DNA of 64,000 nucleotides from Jiangella gansuensis DSM 44835 (GTDB lineage: Bacteria; Actinomycetota; Actinomycetes; Jiangellales; Jiangellaceae), in contig NZ_KI911782.1 in the NCBI RefSeq assembly GCF_000515395.1, forward strand, positions 3,160,606-3,224,605, written 5' to 3'. Below the pieces are notes generated by a model. It worked only from the letters and a program-made list of their open reading frames with translations, was not told the origin of the DNA and ran no database searches. The position numbers were made by a program, and so were the translations under genes. This document shows positions 28,585 through 36,579 of this stretch, piece by piece (positions within the stretch are counted from its first letter, which is position 1; every line of letters begins with the position of its first letter).

Positions 28585-29040
28585 ATGAGGATCGCGGTCG
28601 ACGACCTGACCGGCCCGGAGATCGCCGGCTTCCTCGATGAACACGTCCAGCAGATGCTCTCCATCACTCCGCCGGAGAGCAAGCACGCCCTCGACCTGGA
28701 CGGGTTGCGGCGGCCGGAGGTCACCTTCTGGACGGCCACGGAGGCCGGACGGGTCGTCGGCTGCGGTGCGATCAAGCGCCTTGACGCCCAGCACGCCGAG
28801 CTCAAGTCCATGCGGACGGCGCCCGCCCGGCAGCGCGGCGGCATCGCCTCCCGGCTGCTGGAGCACATCCTCGGCGAGGCGCGGACGGTGGGCTTCGTCC
28901 GGATCAGCCTGGAGACCGGCTCGGACGCGTTCTTCCTGCCCGCCCGGCGGCTCTACGAGAAGTTCGGGTTCGGCTACTGCGAACCCTTCGCCGACTACCG
29001 GCCGGACCCGCTCAGCGTCTTCATGACCCGCACCCTGTGA
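28585..29040 (+). CDS. GNAT family N-acetyltransferase
   Basis: 151 residues from ATG 28585 (GAAGG about 8 nt upstream). Acetyl-CoA loop RQRGGIASRLLEHIL, preceding strand AELKSMRTAP and the end ARRLYEKFGFGYCEPFADY place it with YsnE-like GNAT proteins. Substrate unknown. It stands alone between the L33 gene and a toxin-antitoxin pair. Confidence 0.9.
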   Translation: MRIAVDDLTGPEIAGFLDEHVQQMLSITPPESKHALDLDGLRRPEVTFWTATEAGRVVGCGAIKRLDAQHAELKSMRTAPARQRGGIASRLLEHILGEARTVGFVRISLETGSDAFFLPARRLYEKFGFGYCEPFADYRPDPLSVFMTRTL

Positions 29041-29093
29041 TCGGCAGCGCGGGGAGCCAGGAAATGTCCCACAACTTCGTGGTACCTTTCGTC

Positions 29094-29393
29094 ATGGTTG
29101 CTGTCTCGATCCGGGAGCTGTCTCATGAGACCTCTCGCGTCCTGCGCCGGGTCAAGGCGGGTGAGACGGTGGAGATCACCGAGCGTGGACGGGTTATCGG
29201 GCGCATCGTGCCTGCGCGCGACTCTGACGACACGCGTGCCCGATTGACTGCTCAGGGTCGCCTCGAGGTCGCGACGGGTGATCGTCGTGCACTGTTGGCC
29301 ACGCTGGAGCGTCGATCAGCGTCGGAGCCGGTGGACGCCGAGAACGCTGGGTCGGCTGTGCTGCGTGCGATGCGGGACGATGAGAGGTACTGA
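29094..29393 (+). CDS. Phd/YefM-type antitoxin
   Basis: 99 residues from ATG 29094. VAVSIRELSHETSRVLRRVK and GETVEITERGRVIGRIVPA are the Phd/YefM DNA-binding fold; the C-terminus (about 60-99) is flexible and would bind the toxin. TACCTT 9 nt upstream could be a -10 element, giving a leaderless message; an upstream ATG at 29064 with GGGGAG is the alternative. It precedes a PIN toxin by 3 bp, the usual antitoxin-first order, and should autorepress. Confidence 0.85.
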   Translation: MVAVSIRELSHETSRVLRRVKAGETVEITERGRVIGRIVPARDSDDTRARLTAQGRLEVATGDRRALLATLERRSASEPVDAENAGSAVLRAMRDDERY

Positions 29394-29396
29394 GCA

Positions 29397-29786
29397 TTGC
29401 TCTACCTCGACACCTCCGCCCTGGTGAAGCTGTGTCGCATCGAGGTGGAGACCAAGGCGCTGATCGACTGGCTGGCGAAGGCGCCCGGTGATTGGGTGAC
29501 GTCAGGCCTGTCCGAGGTCGAGCTGACGCGGGCAATCTCCCTGGCGGACCCAGCCGCATTGACTCATGTCCCAGGTGTGCTGGCGCAGTGCGACCGGTTG
29601 GAACTCGATCGGCAGGTACGTGCCGACGCCGCCGCGCTGCGCCCGCCGGCGCTGCGAACTCTTGATGCTCTGCACCTGGCGACGGCGCTGGAGCTTGCCC
29701 CGGATCTGGAGGCTTTCGTGACCTACGACGAGCGGCTGGCCGCCGCCGTGCGTGGCAACGGCCTGGCTGTCGTCGCGCCGTCCTGA
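29397..29786 (+). CDS. vapC: VapC-type PIN-domain ribonuclease toxin
   Basis: 129 residues from TTG 29397. PIN acidic residues are in place: Asp5 (LYLDTSALVKL), Glu40/Glu42 (LSEVEL), Asp90 (TLDALHLA) and Asp111 (TYDERL). These coordinate Mg/Mn and cut RNA, often tRNA or rRNA. Pairing of a PIN toxin with a Phd-type antitoxin is common in actinomycetes. All catalytic residues are present, so the module looks active, unlike the fragment at the window start. Confidence 0.9.
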   Translation: MLYLDTSALVKLCRIEVETKALIDWLAKAPGDWVTSGLSEVELTRAISLADPAALTHVPGVLAQCDRLELDRQVRADAAALRPPALRTLDALHLATALELAPDLEAFVTYDERLAAAVRGNGLAVVAPS

Positions 29787-30012
29787 TCGGCGCAAGGGTT
29801 TAGTCGCCGCCGCCCCGGCGTCGCCGCGACATCCCGGCTGGCCGCATCACGGCCGGGCGACAACGAGCCCTGGTCCCCCCGTCGTCAGCGCCAGCCCGGT
29901 CGCGGGGTCCGAGCCGCCGCCCGAGGCGGGTCGCCGTGCGATCGCCCGCGGCATCCGATGCGGACGTTTTCATACCGCCGGTAACCCTGATGACCTGTCC
30001 TTAAAGCTGTTC
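29787..30012. other. Intergenic region with no supported gene
   Basis: GC-rich and without a plausible ORF. On the minus strand a short stretch reads GLALTTGGPGLVVARP before a stop, possibly the tail of a lost gene, but it is too short to assign. Confidence 0.4.
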
Positions 30013-30040
30013 GTGCATCGATTGGTAGGATCGTTTGCAC
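30013..30040 (+). promoter_or_regulatory. Candidate LacI-family operator and promoter
   Basis: GTGCA (30013-30017) and TGCAC (30036-30040) form an inverted pair around TAGGAT (30026-30031), a possible -10 hexamer. The right half GATCGTTTGCAC is like LacI-family half-sites. It lies 25 bp before the LacI gene start, so autoregulation is likely. Confidence 0.45.
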
Positions 30041-30064
30041 TACTGCCGTCCAGGGAGGCCACGG

Positions 30065-31066
30065 TTGGTCACCGTTCACGACGTCGCGCGAGCCGCCGGC
30101 GTCTCCATCTCCACCGTCTCCCGGGCGCTCGCGGCGCCGGAGCGGGTTGCCGAGGGCACGCGTACCCGGGTGGTCGTCGCCGCGCGGGAGCTGGGATACC
30201 GGCCGAACTCGGCGGCCAGCCGGCTGCGAGCCGGCCGTACCGACGCCGTCGGCTTCGTGGTTCCCGACCTGGAGAACCCCTACTTCGCCTCGCTCACCAA
30301 GGGCGCGCAGGCGCGGGCCCGGGCCACCGGCTACGCGGTCCTGGTCGCCGACACCGGTGAGGACCCCGAGCTCGAGGTGGACCTCGTGCGCGGCATGTGC
30401 CCCCAGGTCGACGGCCTGGTGCTGTGCTCGCCGCGGGCGGCCGAACACGACCTCGAGGCCGCTGGTGATCTGCCGCTGGTGCTGGTCAACCGCGAGCTCG
30501 GAACCAGCGCGTCGGTCGTCGCCGACGACGCCTCCGGCGTGCGGCAGGCCGTCGAGCACCTGCGTGCCTTGGGACATCGCCGTATCGCCTATGTCGGCGG
30601 CCCGGACCGCGCGTGGTCGGACGGGCGCCGCCGCGACGGCCTCGACCGTGCCGCCCGTGAGCTTCCTGACGTGCGCATCGTCCAGCTGGGTGCCTTCCGC
30701 CCGCACGTCGCCGGCGGGCACGCCGCCGCGGACCTCGTCGTCGCCTCCGGCGCCACCGCGGTGGTGGCGTACAACGACCTCGTCGCCATCGGGCTCATCG
30801 AACGGTTCCGGGCTCGCGGGCTCGACGTGCCCCGCGATCTCAGCGTCGTGGGCTGGGACGACACCTTCGTGGCCACGCTGGCCTCCCCGGCGTTGACCAG
30901 CGTCGGTGCCGACTTGCGCGCCTTGGGCGCCGCTGCCACGGACGTCGTGCTCGAGGCCGTGCGGCAGTCCCGGCGCACCGCCGCCGCGGGGCCTTCCGAC
31001 GACGGCGGCCGGCTGCGGGTTCCCGTGGAACTCGTGGTGCGGGCGTCCACCGGGGTCGCGCCGTGA
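30065..31066 (+). CDS. LacI family transcriptional repressor
   Basis: 333 residues from TTG 30065, supported by AGGGAGG 6 nt upstream and by the usual family start VTVHDVARAAGVSISTVSRAL. Helix-turn-helix 3-25, hinge with YRPNSAASRLRAG, then a periplasmic-binding-like effector domain (GFVVPDLENPYFASL; SVVGWDDTFVATLASPALTSV). It overlaps the dehydrogenase gene by GTGA, so it probably regulates sugar-acid or polyol use by that enzyme. Confidence 0.93.
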   Translation: MVTVHDVARAAGVSISTVSRALAAPERVAEGTRTRVVVAARELGYRPNSAASRLRAGRTDAVGFVVPDLENPYFASLTKGAQARARATGYAVLVADTGEDPELEVDLVRGMCPQVDGLVLCSPRAAEHDLEAAGDLPLVLVNRELGTSASVVADDASGVRQAVEHLRALGHRRIAYVGGPDRAWSDGRRRDGLDRAARELPDVRIVQLGAFRPHVAGGHAAADLVVASGATAVVAYNDLVAIGLIERFRARGLDVPRDLSVVGWDDTFVATLASPALTSVGADLRALGAAATDVVLEAVRQSRRTAAAGPSDDGGRLRVPVELVVRASTGVAP

Positions 31067-32523
31067 CCGGCCGGCTGGGCGGCGACTGGCTGACGGCCGG
31101 AGCCGACACCGCGGACGTCACCCGGCCGCCGGTGCGCCCGGAGCGGGTGGGCATCGTGCACCTCGGCATCGGTGCCTTCCACCGCGCCCACCAGGCCGTC
31201 TTCACCGAGGACGCGCTGCTCGCCACCGGCGACACCCGCTGGGGCATCCTCGGGGTCACGCAGCGCTCGGCCACGGTCCGCGACCAGTTGCGCCCGCAGG
31301 ACGGCCTGTTCGGGGTTCTGACGCTCGGCACGGACGAGTCGTCGCTGCGCGTGGTCGGGTCGGTGCTCGACGTCGCCTTCCCGGCCGAGGAGGCCGCCCG
31401 GGTGCTCGCCGCCGTCGCCGCGCCCGACACGCACGTGATCACGCTCACCGTCACCGAGCAGGGGTACGCCCGCACCCCCGACGGCACCCTCGACGTGGCC
31501 GCCGTCCGGGCCGACCTCGACGCCCTTGCGAAAGAGCACGAGGGCGACACCGGCGATCACCCGGCCGGCAGTGCCATCGGGCTCCTGGTGCGCGGACTCG
31601 CGGCCCGGCACCGGGCCGGTGGTGCACCGATCACCGTGCTGTCGTGCGACAACCTCGCGGAGAACGGCCACGTCCTGGAACGGCTGGTGCGCGAGGCGGT
31701 GACCGCGGCGCTGCCGGGCGATGCCGCGGCGCCGCTGCTGTCGTGGCTGGACACCGCGGTCACGTTCCCGGCCAGCATGGTCGACCGGCTGGTTCCGGCC
31801 ACCACCGACGAGCACCTCGCCGACGTCGCCGCCCGGCTCGGTGTGCGCGACGATGGCGTGGTGGTGGCCGAGCCGTTCCGGCAGTGGGTCGTCGAGGACC
31901 GGTTCGCCGGGCCCCGGCCGGCCTGGGAACGGGCCGGCGCGGTGTTCACCGACGACGTGCGGCCCTGGGAACGCGCCAAGCTGCGGCTGCTCAACGGCAC
32001 CCACTCGTTGATCGCCTACGCCGGCGCGGTCGCCGGGCACACCACCATCTCCGCCGCGGTGGCCGACCCGGCCATCGCCGCACGCGCCCGCACGTACCTG
32101 TTCGACGACGCGCTGCCCACGCTGACCGCCCCGCCCGGGCTCGACCTGGCCGCATACGGCGAACAGATCCTCGGCCGGTTCGCCAACCCGCACCTGCGCC
32201 ACACCACGGAGAAGGTCGCCACGGACGGCACCCAGAAGATCCCGCAGCGGTGGGGCGAGGTGCTGACGCACCGCCTGGCCGCAGGCGTCGTGCCCGAGGG
32301 CGCGGCCTACGGGCTGGCCGCGTGGATCGCGTTCGTGCTGCGACGCGTCCGCGACGACGCCCCGCTGCCCGACCCGCGGGCGGACGAGCTGCGCGCCGCC
32401 GCCACGGCCTCCGGCGACCCGGTGTCGCGGCTGCTCGCGCTTCCCGGGCTGCTGCCCGCCGAGGCGGCCCGGTCGGCGTCGCTCACGTCCGCGGTGAGCA
32501 CCGCCGTCGGCCAGTTCCCATGA
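31063..32523 (+). CDS. Mannitol dehydrogenase family protein (mannitol 2-dehydrogenase / fructuronate reductase)
   Basis: 486 residues, GTG start in a GTGA overlap with the LacI gene. Long-chain polyol dehydrogenase hallmarks: NAD motif GIVHLGIGAFHRAHQAVF, TVLSCDNLAENGHVLERLV, and the catalytic KLRLLNGTHS with Lys. These enzymes interconvert mannitol/fructose or fructuronate/mannonate with NAD(H). Which substrate applies cannot be fixed from sequence; no transporter or kinase is linked. The stop codon lies in a dispersed palindrome. Confidence 0.9.
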   Translation: MTGRLGGDWLTAGADTADVTRPPVRPERVGIVHLGIGAFHRAHQAVFTEDALLATGDTRWGILGVTQRSATVRDQLRPQDGLFGVLTLGTDESSLRVVGSVLDVAFPAEEAARVLAAVAAPDTHVITLTVTEQGYARTPDGTLDVAAVRADLDALAKEHEGDTGDHPAGSAIGLLVRGLAARHRAGGAPITVLSCDNLAENGHVLERLVREAVTAALPGDAAAPLLSWLDTAVTFPASMVDRLVPATTDEHLADVAARLGVRDDGVVVAEPFRQWVVEDRFAGPRPAWERAGAVFTDDVRPWERAKLRLLNGTHSLIAYAGAVAGHTTISAAVADPAIAARARTYLFDDALPTLTAPPGLDLAAYGEQILGRFANPHLRHTTEKVATDGTQKIPQRWGEVLTHRLAAGVVPEGAAYGLAAWIAFVLRRVRDDAPLPDPRADELRAAATASGDPVSRLLALPGLLPAEAARSASLTSAVSTAVGQFP

Positions 32524-32574
32524 TCATCAAGACTTGACCCGGTCATAGGCGGGTCAAGTCTTGATGATCAAGGG
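32517..32574. repeat. Dispersed palindromic repeat, copy 2
   Basis: Same 58-bp palindrome as at 27697; arms pair at 24 of 25 positions. It covers the stop codon of the dehydrogenase and faces the end of a minus-strand pseudogene, so it can act as a bidirectional terminator. Confidence 0.85.
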
Positions 32575-32586
32575 AGTGTCCGTCCG

Positions 32587-33085
32587 TCACTGGAACAGGT
32601 GCCGGTTCGCCTCGCTCCAGGCGACCCGGGACCGCAGTTCGTCGAGGTGGCCGGCCGCCACCCAGTCCGCGTGCGGCTGCCGGCCGGCCGCGGCCAGCCT
32701 CCGCACCTGCTCGATGGTGTCGCACTGGACCTCGATGACAGCATCGACCAGCCCAGCCGTGGAGGTCAGGCCGTAGGCGGCGGCGAAGACCTCGATGCGG
32801 CGCCGGCGGTCGGGCGGCTCCGGATAGCGCCAGCGCAGACATTCGGCGTCGTCGCGGAAGGGTGCCGAGTACTCGAGGGCGTACGCGACGTCGTGCCTAG
32901 CTGAGCACTTCGCGGCCGTGCTCGTCGAGGCCGAGGAATCGCGGAGCGTACGGAAAGCCGACGGCTTCCAGATGCAACAGCAGTGCCTGCACGGCCGCGG
33001 ACCACGGCATGACCGGCCGGCGCACGGTTTCGCCGACGCGCACCACCCGGCGGTGCGGATCGGCTTGCAGCACCTCCTCGGCCAT
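32587..33085 (-). pseudogene. Phosphotransferase (APH-like) gene with a large internal deletion
   Basis: The 5' part (ATG 33085) reads VVRVGETVRRPVMPWSAAVQ through APRFLGLDEHGREVLS and meets TAG near 32898. In another frame the 3' part continues HDVAYALEYSAPFRDDAECL, then WVAAGHLDELRSRVAWSEAN to a stop at 32587. Both ends belong to actinobacterial phosphotransferase-family (APH) proteins, but the middle, including the HGD catalytic loop and DFG-like metal site, is absent. About 100 or more codons were lost at one junction. No activity is expected. Confidence 0.75.
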
Positions 33086-33188
33086 GCCGCGAATCCGACC
33101 AGCCCCGGCGCGGAGGCGACACCGGTTTTCCCCGGCGGCCTAAGCTGGGTTCGCGGCGCGCGCGCCCTCGAGCGGAAGTGACGAGACC

Positions 33189-33686
33189 ATGAGCCTGCTG
33201 TCGTATCCCGAGTCCCGCTACCACGGTGACGGCGGCGAGGTGAGCGCTACCTTCCGGCCGGCCGGGCAACGACCGGACCTCACCTATCCGTCCTCCGGCG
33301 TCACCATCGACTACCTCGCGACCGGCGCCTCCAGCGACGGCGACTTCGGCCTGTACCGCTGGACGGCCGGGCCGACCGAGTCCGGGCCGGCGCCGCATTT
33401 CCACCGGACCATCTCCGAGTCGTTCTTCATCCTCGACGGCACCATGCGCATCTACACCGGCACCGAATGGATCGAGACCCACGCCGGCGACTACGTGTAC
33501 GTGCCACCCGGCGGCCTGCACGGCTTCCGCAGCGTCACCGGCGTTCCGGCGTCGATGCTCCTGCTGTTCACACCGGGTGCACCGCGCGAGGGCTACTTCG
33601 AGGGCCTGATCGAGGTCGCGGGCGGGCAGCTCAGCGATGAGCAGAAGAGCGCCTTCTACGAGCGCCACGACAACCACTGGGCCTGA
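33189..33686 (+). CDS. Cupin domain protein
   Basis: 165 residues. Cupin motif 1 is visible around PAPHFHRTISESFFILDGTM (His, His, Glu metal ligands) and motif 2 around GDYVYVPPGGLHGFRS. Single-domain cupins of this type bind a metal and may be dioxygenases or small sensors; the substrate is unknown. Stands alone, followed 73 bp later by a DUF1905 gene. Confidence 0.88.
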   Translation: MSLLSYPESRYHGDGGEVSATFRPAGQRPDLTYPSSGVTIDYLATGASSDGDFGLYRWTAGPTESGPAPHFHRTISESFFILDGTMRIYTGTEWIETHAGDYVYVPPGGLHGFRSVTGVPASMLLLFTPGAPREGYFEGLIEVAGGQLSDEQKSAFYERHDNHWA

Positions 33687-33759
33687 GCGCCCGCCGTCTC
33701 GATGAGTTCCGGGACCGTCGCCGGTCATAACCCACGAGAGCACGACGAGGAGGGCGACC

Positions 33760-34053
33760 ATGACGAACCCGACCCGCGCCGGTGAACTCGACACGGAGTT
33801 CACCGCACCCCTGCTGAAGAGCCCGGCCCAGGGCGGCTGGACCTACGTGAAGATGCCCGGCTCCGCCGAGTACTTCGGCACCCGCGGCCTGGTGAAGGTG
33901 CGCGGCACCATTGACGGCCACCCGTTCCGCAGTTCCTTCATGGCGATCGGCGACGGCACCCACAAGCTGCCGGTGAAGGCCGACGTCCGCAAGCTCCTGG
34001 GCAAGAACCCCGGCGACGACGTCACCGTGCACCTACTCGAACGTCTCGCCTGA
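33760..34053 (+). CDS. DUF1905 domain protein (second copy)
   Basis: 97 residues with GAGGAGGG before ATG. Clear DUF1905: [50 protein letters not shown]. Paralogue of the gene at 26628-26924 but with a lysine-rich C-terminal half. No YdeI domain is fused. Function unknown. Confidence 0.85.
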   Translation: MTNPTRAGELDTEFTAPLLKSPAQGGWTYVKMPGSAEYFGTRGLVKVRGTIDGHPFRSSFMAIGDGTHKLPVKADVRKLLGKNPGDDVTVHLLERLA

Positions 34054-34089
34054 TCCGCCCCCTGAGATTGATCACGTTCGGCATGGGTG

Positions 34090-34129
34090 CTCACGCTTCA
34101 CCATGAATGCTTGCCTGGTGAGGCGTGAG
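34090..34129. terminator. 14-bp hairpin after the DUF1905 gene
   Basis: CTCACGCTTCACCA (34090-34103) pairs with 34116-34129 at 13 of 14 positions around a 12-nt loop. It separates the DUF1905 gene from the next transcription unit. Confidence 0.55.
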
Positions 34130-34215
34130 AACGCCTGGGCCAGCTATCGAAGGGGTTCTTGCGAAAGGACCCTTTCGAGCGCTACCGTCGAGCCTTCCGA
34201 CGGGAGGGGCGGCGC

Positions 34216-34875
34216 GTGGGCACAGGCGGTGACGAGCGCAGCGGCGCGGGGGAGGGCGGCGACCGGCCGGACGTGCCGGTTCGGCAGCTGCGCGATCCGG
34301 CCGAACTGCGGGCGCTCGCACATCCGGTGCGGCTGGCCATTCTCGACCTGCTGGTCCAGCTCGGTCCGGCCACCGCGACGGAGCTGGCCACGGAGCTGCA
34401 GACGGAGTCTCCGGCCAACTGCTCCTGGCATCTGCGGCAGCTGGCGCGTTACGGGTTCGTCGAGGAGGCCGGGACGGGGCCGGGCCGGACCCGGCGCTGG
34501 CGCCTGATCGATGAGGCCCGGGTGTTCGGAACCGGCGACGAGCCGCCCGAGCTGGCCCGTGCGGTCCATGCCGTCCAGGAGGTCATGCTCGATCGGCAGG
34601 TGCGCTCACTCGCGGCGTGGCGGCAGGCCAAGGCGTCCGAGCCGGACGAGTGGCGCACGGCCGCAGTGGAGTCGGAGAGCCAGGTGTGGCTCACCGCCGA
34701 CGAGCTCGCCGAGCTGTATGCCGAATACGGGCGGATTCTGGAGCGCCATGTCAGGCCGCGGATGGTTCGCAACGATCCGCAGCAGCGGCCGCCGGGCGCC
34801 CGGATGGTCCGCCTGGTCGCCTGGATGTTCCCCACCTCTCCGTCCCATGATCATCAAGAGTTGTCCCGGCCATGA
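34216..34875 (+). CDS. ArsR/winged-helix transcriptional regulator
   Basis: 219 residues from GTG 34216, preceded by GGAGGGG; a TTG at 34159 would add 19 residues. Winged helix at about 28-90: LRALAHPVRLAILDLLVQLG, ATELATELQTESPANCSWHL. The C-terminal part (LTADELAELYAEYGRILERH) is typical of HTH_20-type regulators. The last ~10 residues (HDHQELSRP) are encoded by the dispersed palindrome, so its insertion rewrote the C-terminus. Targets unknown. Confidence 0.85.
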   Translation: MGTGGDERSGAGEGGDRPDVPVRQLRDPAELRALAHPVRLAILDLLVQLGPATATELATELQTESPANCSWHLRQLARYGFVEEAGTGPGRTRRWRLIDEARVFGTGDEPPELARAVHAVQEVMLDRQVRSLAAWRQAKASEPDEWRTAAVESESQVWLTADELAELYAEYGRILERHVRPRMVRNDPQQRPPGARMVRLVAWMFPTSPSHDHQELSRP

Positions 34876-34901
34876 CCGGAACAACTCTTGATGATCATGG
34901 G
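34844..34901. repeat. Dispersed palindromic repeat, copy 3
   Basis: Arms pair at 25 of 26 positions. Unlike the other copies it begins inside coding sequence and supplies the end of the ArsR-like gene (stop at 34873-34875), showing that the element can insert and be tolerated at gene ends. Confidence 0.85.
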
Positions 34902-35073
34902 AGCAGGGTCGCGTAGCCGCCACTACCGCGCCGAGGAGCTGCTGGCCGTGCTCGGCCCCGAGGAACACGGGCCGCGGGTTCGGCTGGAGCTCACCCGCGA
35001 CTATCACCGCTGGCTCCAGGACGTGCACCGTCAACTCCCCGAGCGGTGGTTGGAGCGCAGCAAGGAGCCGTAG
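34897..35073 (+). CDS. Short ORF of unknown function, possibly a gene fragment
   Basis: 58 codons in the same frame as the ArsR-like gene, beginning in the right arm of the palindrome: RAEELLAVLGPEEHGPRVRL, then YHRWLQDVHRQLPERWLERS. The composition is protein-like and charged, but I do not recognise a family. No ribosome site or proper start is evident. It may be the 3' end of a gene whose front was lost when the repeat arrived. Confidence 0.3.
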   Translation: MGAGSRSRHYRAEELLAVLGPEEHGPRVRLELTRDYHRWLQDVHRQLPERWLERSKEP

Positions 35074-35122
35074 AAGAAGTTTCTTCTCAACTATTGAGTT
35101 CGCCATCATTTATTTCTACACT
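35072..35122 (+). promoter_or_regulatory. Promoter and candidate RpiR operators of the P450/sugar operon
   Basis: TTGAGT (35095-35100) and TACACT (35117-35122) are spaced 16 bp. Between them the reverse strand reads TGTAGAAATAAATGATG (35104-35120), matching at 15 of 20 positions a motif at 48301-48320 before the sialidase-like gene. A separate inverted repeat AGAAGAA-GT-TTCTTCT lies at 35072-35087. The RpiR regulator in this operon is the obvious candidate binder. Confidence 0.55.
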
Positions 35123-35152
35123 CGCCTCACTGCGACCGAGGAGGGCGAGTCA

Positions 35153-36382
35153 GTGACCGTGCGGAGCGCGCTGGAGCAGAACGGGAGCCTGCCGGGCTTC
35201 CCGATGCCGCGAGAGAACCCGTTCCACCCGCCGGCGGCCTACGCGCAGCTGCGTGCGACCGCCCCGGTCGCCCGGGTCCGGCTGTGGGACGGGAGCACGG
35301 CATGGCTCGTCACCGGGTACGAGGAGGCGCGTGCGGTCCTCGCCGACCCGCGGGTCAGCTCGCGCCGGCAGCACCCCGGTCACCCGTTCGCCACGGCCGC
35401 TCGAGCCGCGGCCGAACGCACGGAACGGGCCTTCATCTCGCAGGATCCGCCGGACCACGGCCGGCTGCGCAAGATGGTGACGAAGTACTTCACGGTGAAG
35501 CGCATCGAGTCCATGCGCCCGGTCGTGCAGGAGATCGTCGACGGCGTCATCGACCGGGCCGAGCGCTCCGGGCCGCCCATCGACCTGGTCGAGCGGGTCG
35601 CGCTGGAGGTTCCGGCCCGCACCATCTGCCACCTGTTCGGCATCCCGGCCGAGGAGCGGTTCTTCTTCCAGAGCCGCGACCACGCCCGCAACGCGCTCGA
35701 CTCGTCGCCCGACGACGTCGTGCACGCCACGAGCGAGATGCTGGCGTACGTCGACGCACTGGTCGCAACGAAGGAGCGCGAGCCGGGCGACGACATCGTC
35801 AGCGAACTGATCCGCGACCAGCTGCGCACCGGCGCCGTCGACCGCGATCAGCTGGTCGCGATTCTCCGGCACCTGCTGGCCGCCGGCCACGACACGACGG
35901 CGAACATGATCGCCCTGGGCGTTCTGGTGCTGCTGCGGCATCCGGAGCAACTGGCCGAGCTGCGGGCCGCGCCGGACCTGTGGCCGGACGCCGTCGAGGA
36001 GCTGCTCCGCTACATCAGCGTCTTCCAGATCTCGCCGAACCGGGTCGCCACCGAGGACATCGAGCTCGCCGGGGTGGTGATCGAGGCCGGCGACGGCATC
36101 ATCACCCCGCTCGCCGCCGCGAACCGGGACCCGCGGGCGTTTCCCGACCCGGACACCCTGGACATCCACCGCGGTGCCCGCCACCACGTCGCCTTTGCCT
36201 ACGGCGTGCACCAGTGCCTGGGCCAGCCGCTGGCCCGGTTGGAGCTCGGCGTCGTGTACGAGACCCTGTTCCGGCGCCTGCCCGGACTCGCGCTCGCGGT
36301 GGACCCCGACGAGCTGACCGTCCGCCAGTACCTGCTGTCCAGCCTGGCGGAGTTGCCGGTGACCTGGCAGGTGGCCCGATGA
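35153..36382 (+). CDS. Cytochrome P450 (CYP105-like)
   Basis: 409 residues, GTG start with GAGGAGGG upstream. I-helix AGHDTTA (about 244-250), ERR-type helix VEELLRY, and heme loop FAYGVHQCLGQPLAR with Cys355. A soluble class I P450 fed by ferredoxin; the next two genes encode the ferredoxin and reductase in coupled overlaps. It heads a sugar-uptake operon, which is unusual. By analogy with P450s that remove O-methyl groups from marine methyl-galactose, it may oxidise a modified sugar; this is inference. Confidence 0.93.
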   Translation: MTVRSALEQNGSLPGFPMPRENPFHPPAAYAQLRATAPVARVRLWDGSTAWLVTGYEEARAVLADPRVSSRRQHPGHPFATAARAAAERTERAFISQDPPDHGRLRKMVTKYFTVKRIESMRPVVQEIVDGVIDRAERSGPPIDLVERVALEVPARTICHLFGIPAEERFFFQSRDHARNALDSSPDDVVHATSEMLAYVDALVATKEREPGDDIVSELIRDQLRTGAVDRDQLVAILRHLLAAGHDTTANMIALGVLVLLRHPEQLAELRAAPDLWPDAVEELLRYISVFQISPNRVATEDIELAGVVIEAGDGIITPLAAANRDPRAFPDPDTLDIHRGARHHVAFAYGVHQCLGQPLARLELGVVYETLFRRLPGLALAVDPDELTVRQYLLSSLAELPVTWQVAR

Positions 36383-36579
36383 CACGGATCGTGGTGGACG
36401 TGGACGCGTGCGTGGGCGGCGGCCAGTGCGTCCTGGCGGCACCGGACGTGTTCGACCAGGACGACGACACCGGCACCGTCGTGCTGCTCGACGCCGACCC
36501 TGGCAGTGAGCACGACGACGCCGTCCGGCAGGCGGTGCGGCTCTGCCCGGCCGTCGCGATCACGGTGGTGCAGCCGTGA
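36379..36579 (+). CDS. Ferredoxin, probable [3Fe-4S] type
   Basis: 66 residues, ATG overlapping the P450 stop (ATGA). CVGGGQC near the start and LCP near the end supply three Cys, with Gly at the position of the fourth ligand, the pattern of P450-partner [3Fe-4S] ferredoxins. It passes electrons from the reductase encoded next to the P450. Confidence 0.9.
   Translation: MTRIVVDVDACVGGGQCVLAAPDVFDQDDDTGTVVLLDADPGSEHDDAVRQAVRLCPAVAITVVQP

Noticed and set aside
29852-29912. Minus-strand tail-like sequence ending GPGLVVARP
   Set aside because: Too short to assign to a protein family; could be chance in GC-rich sequence.
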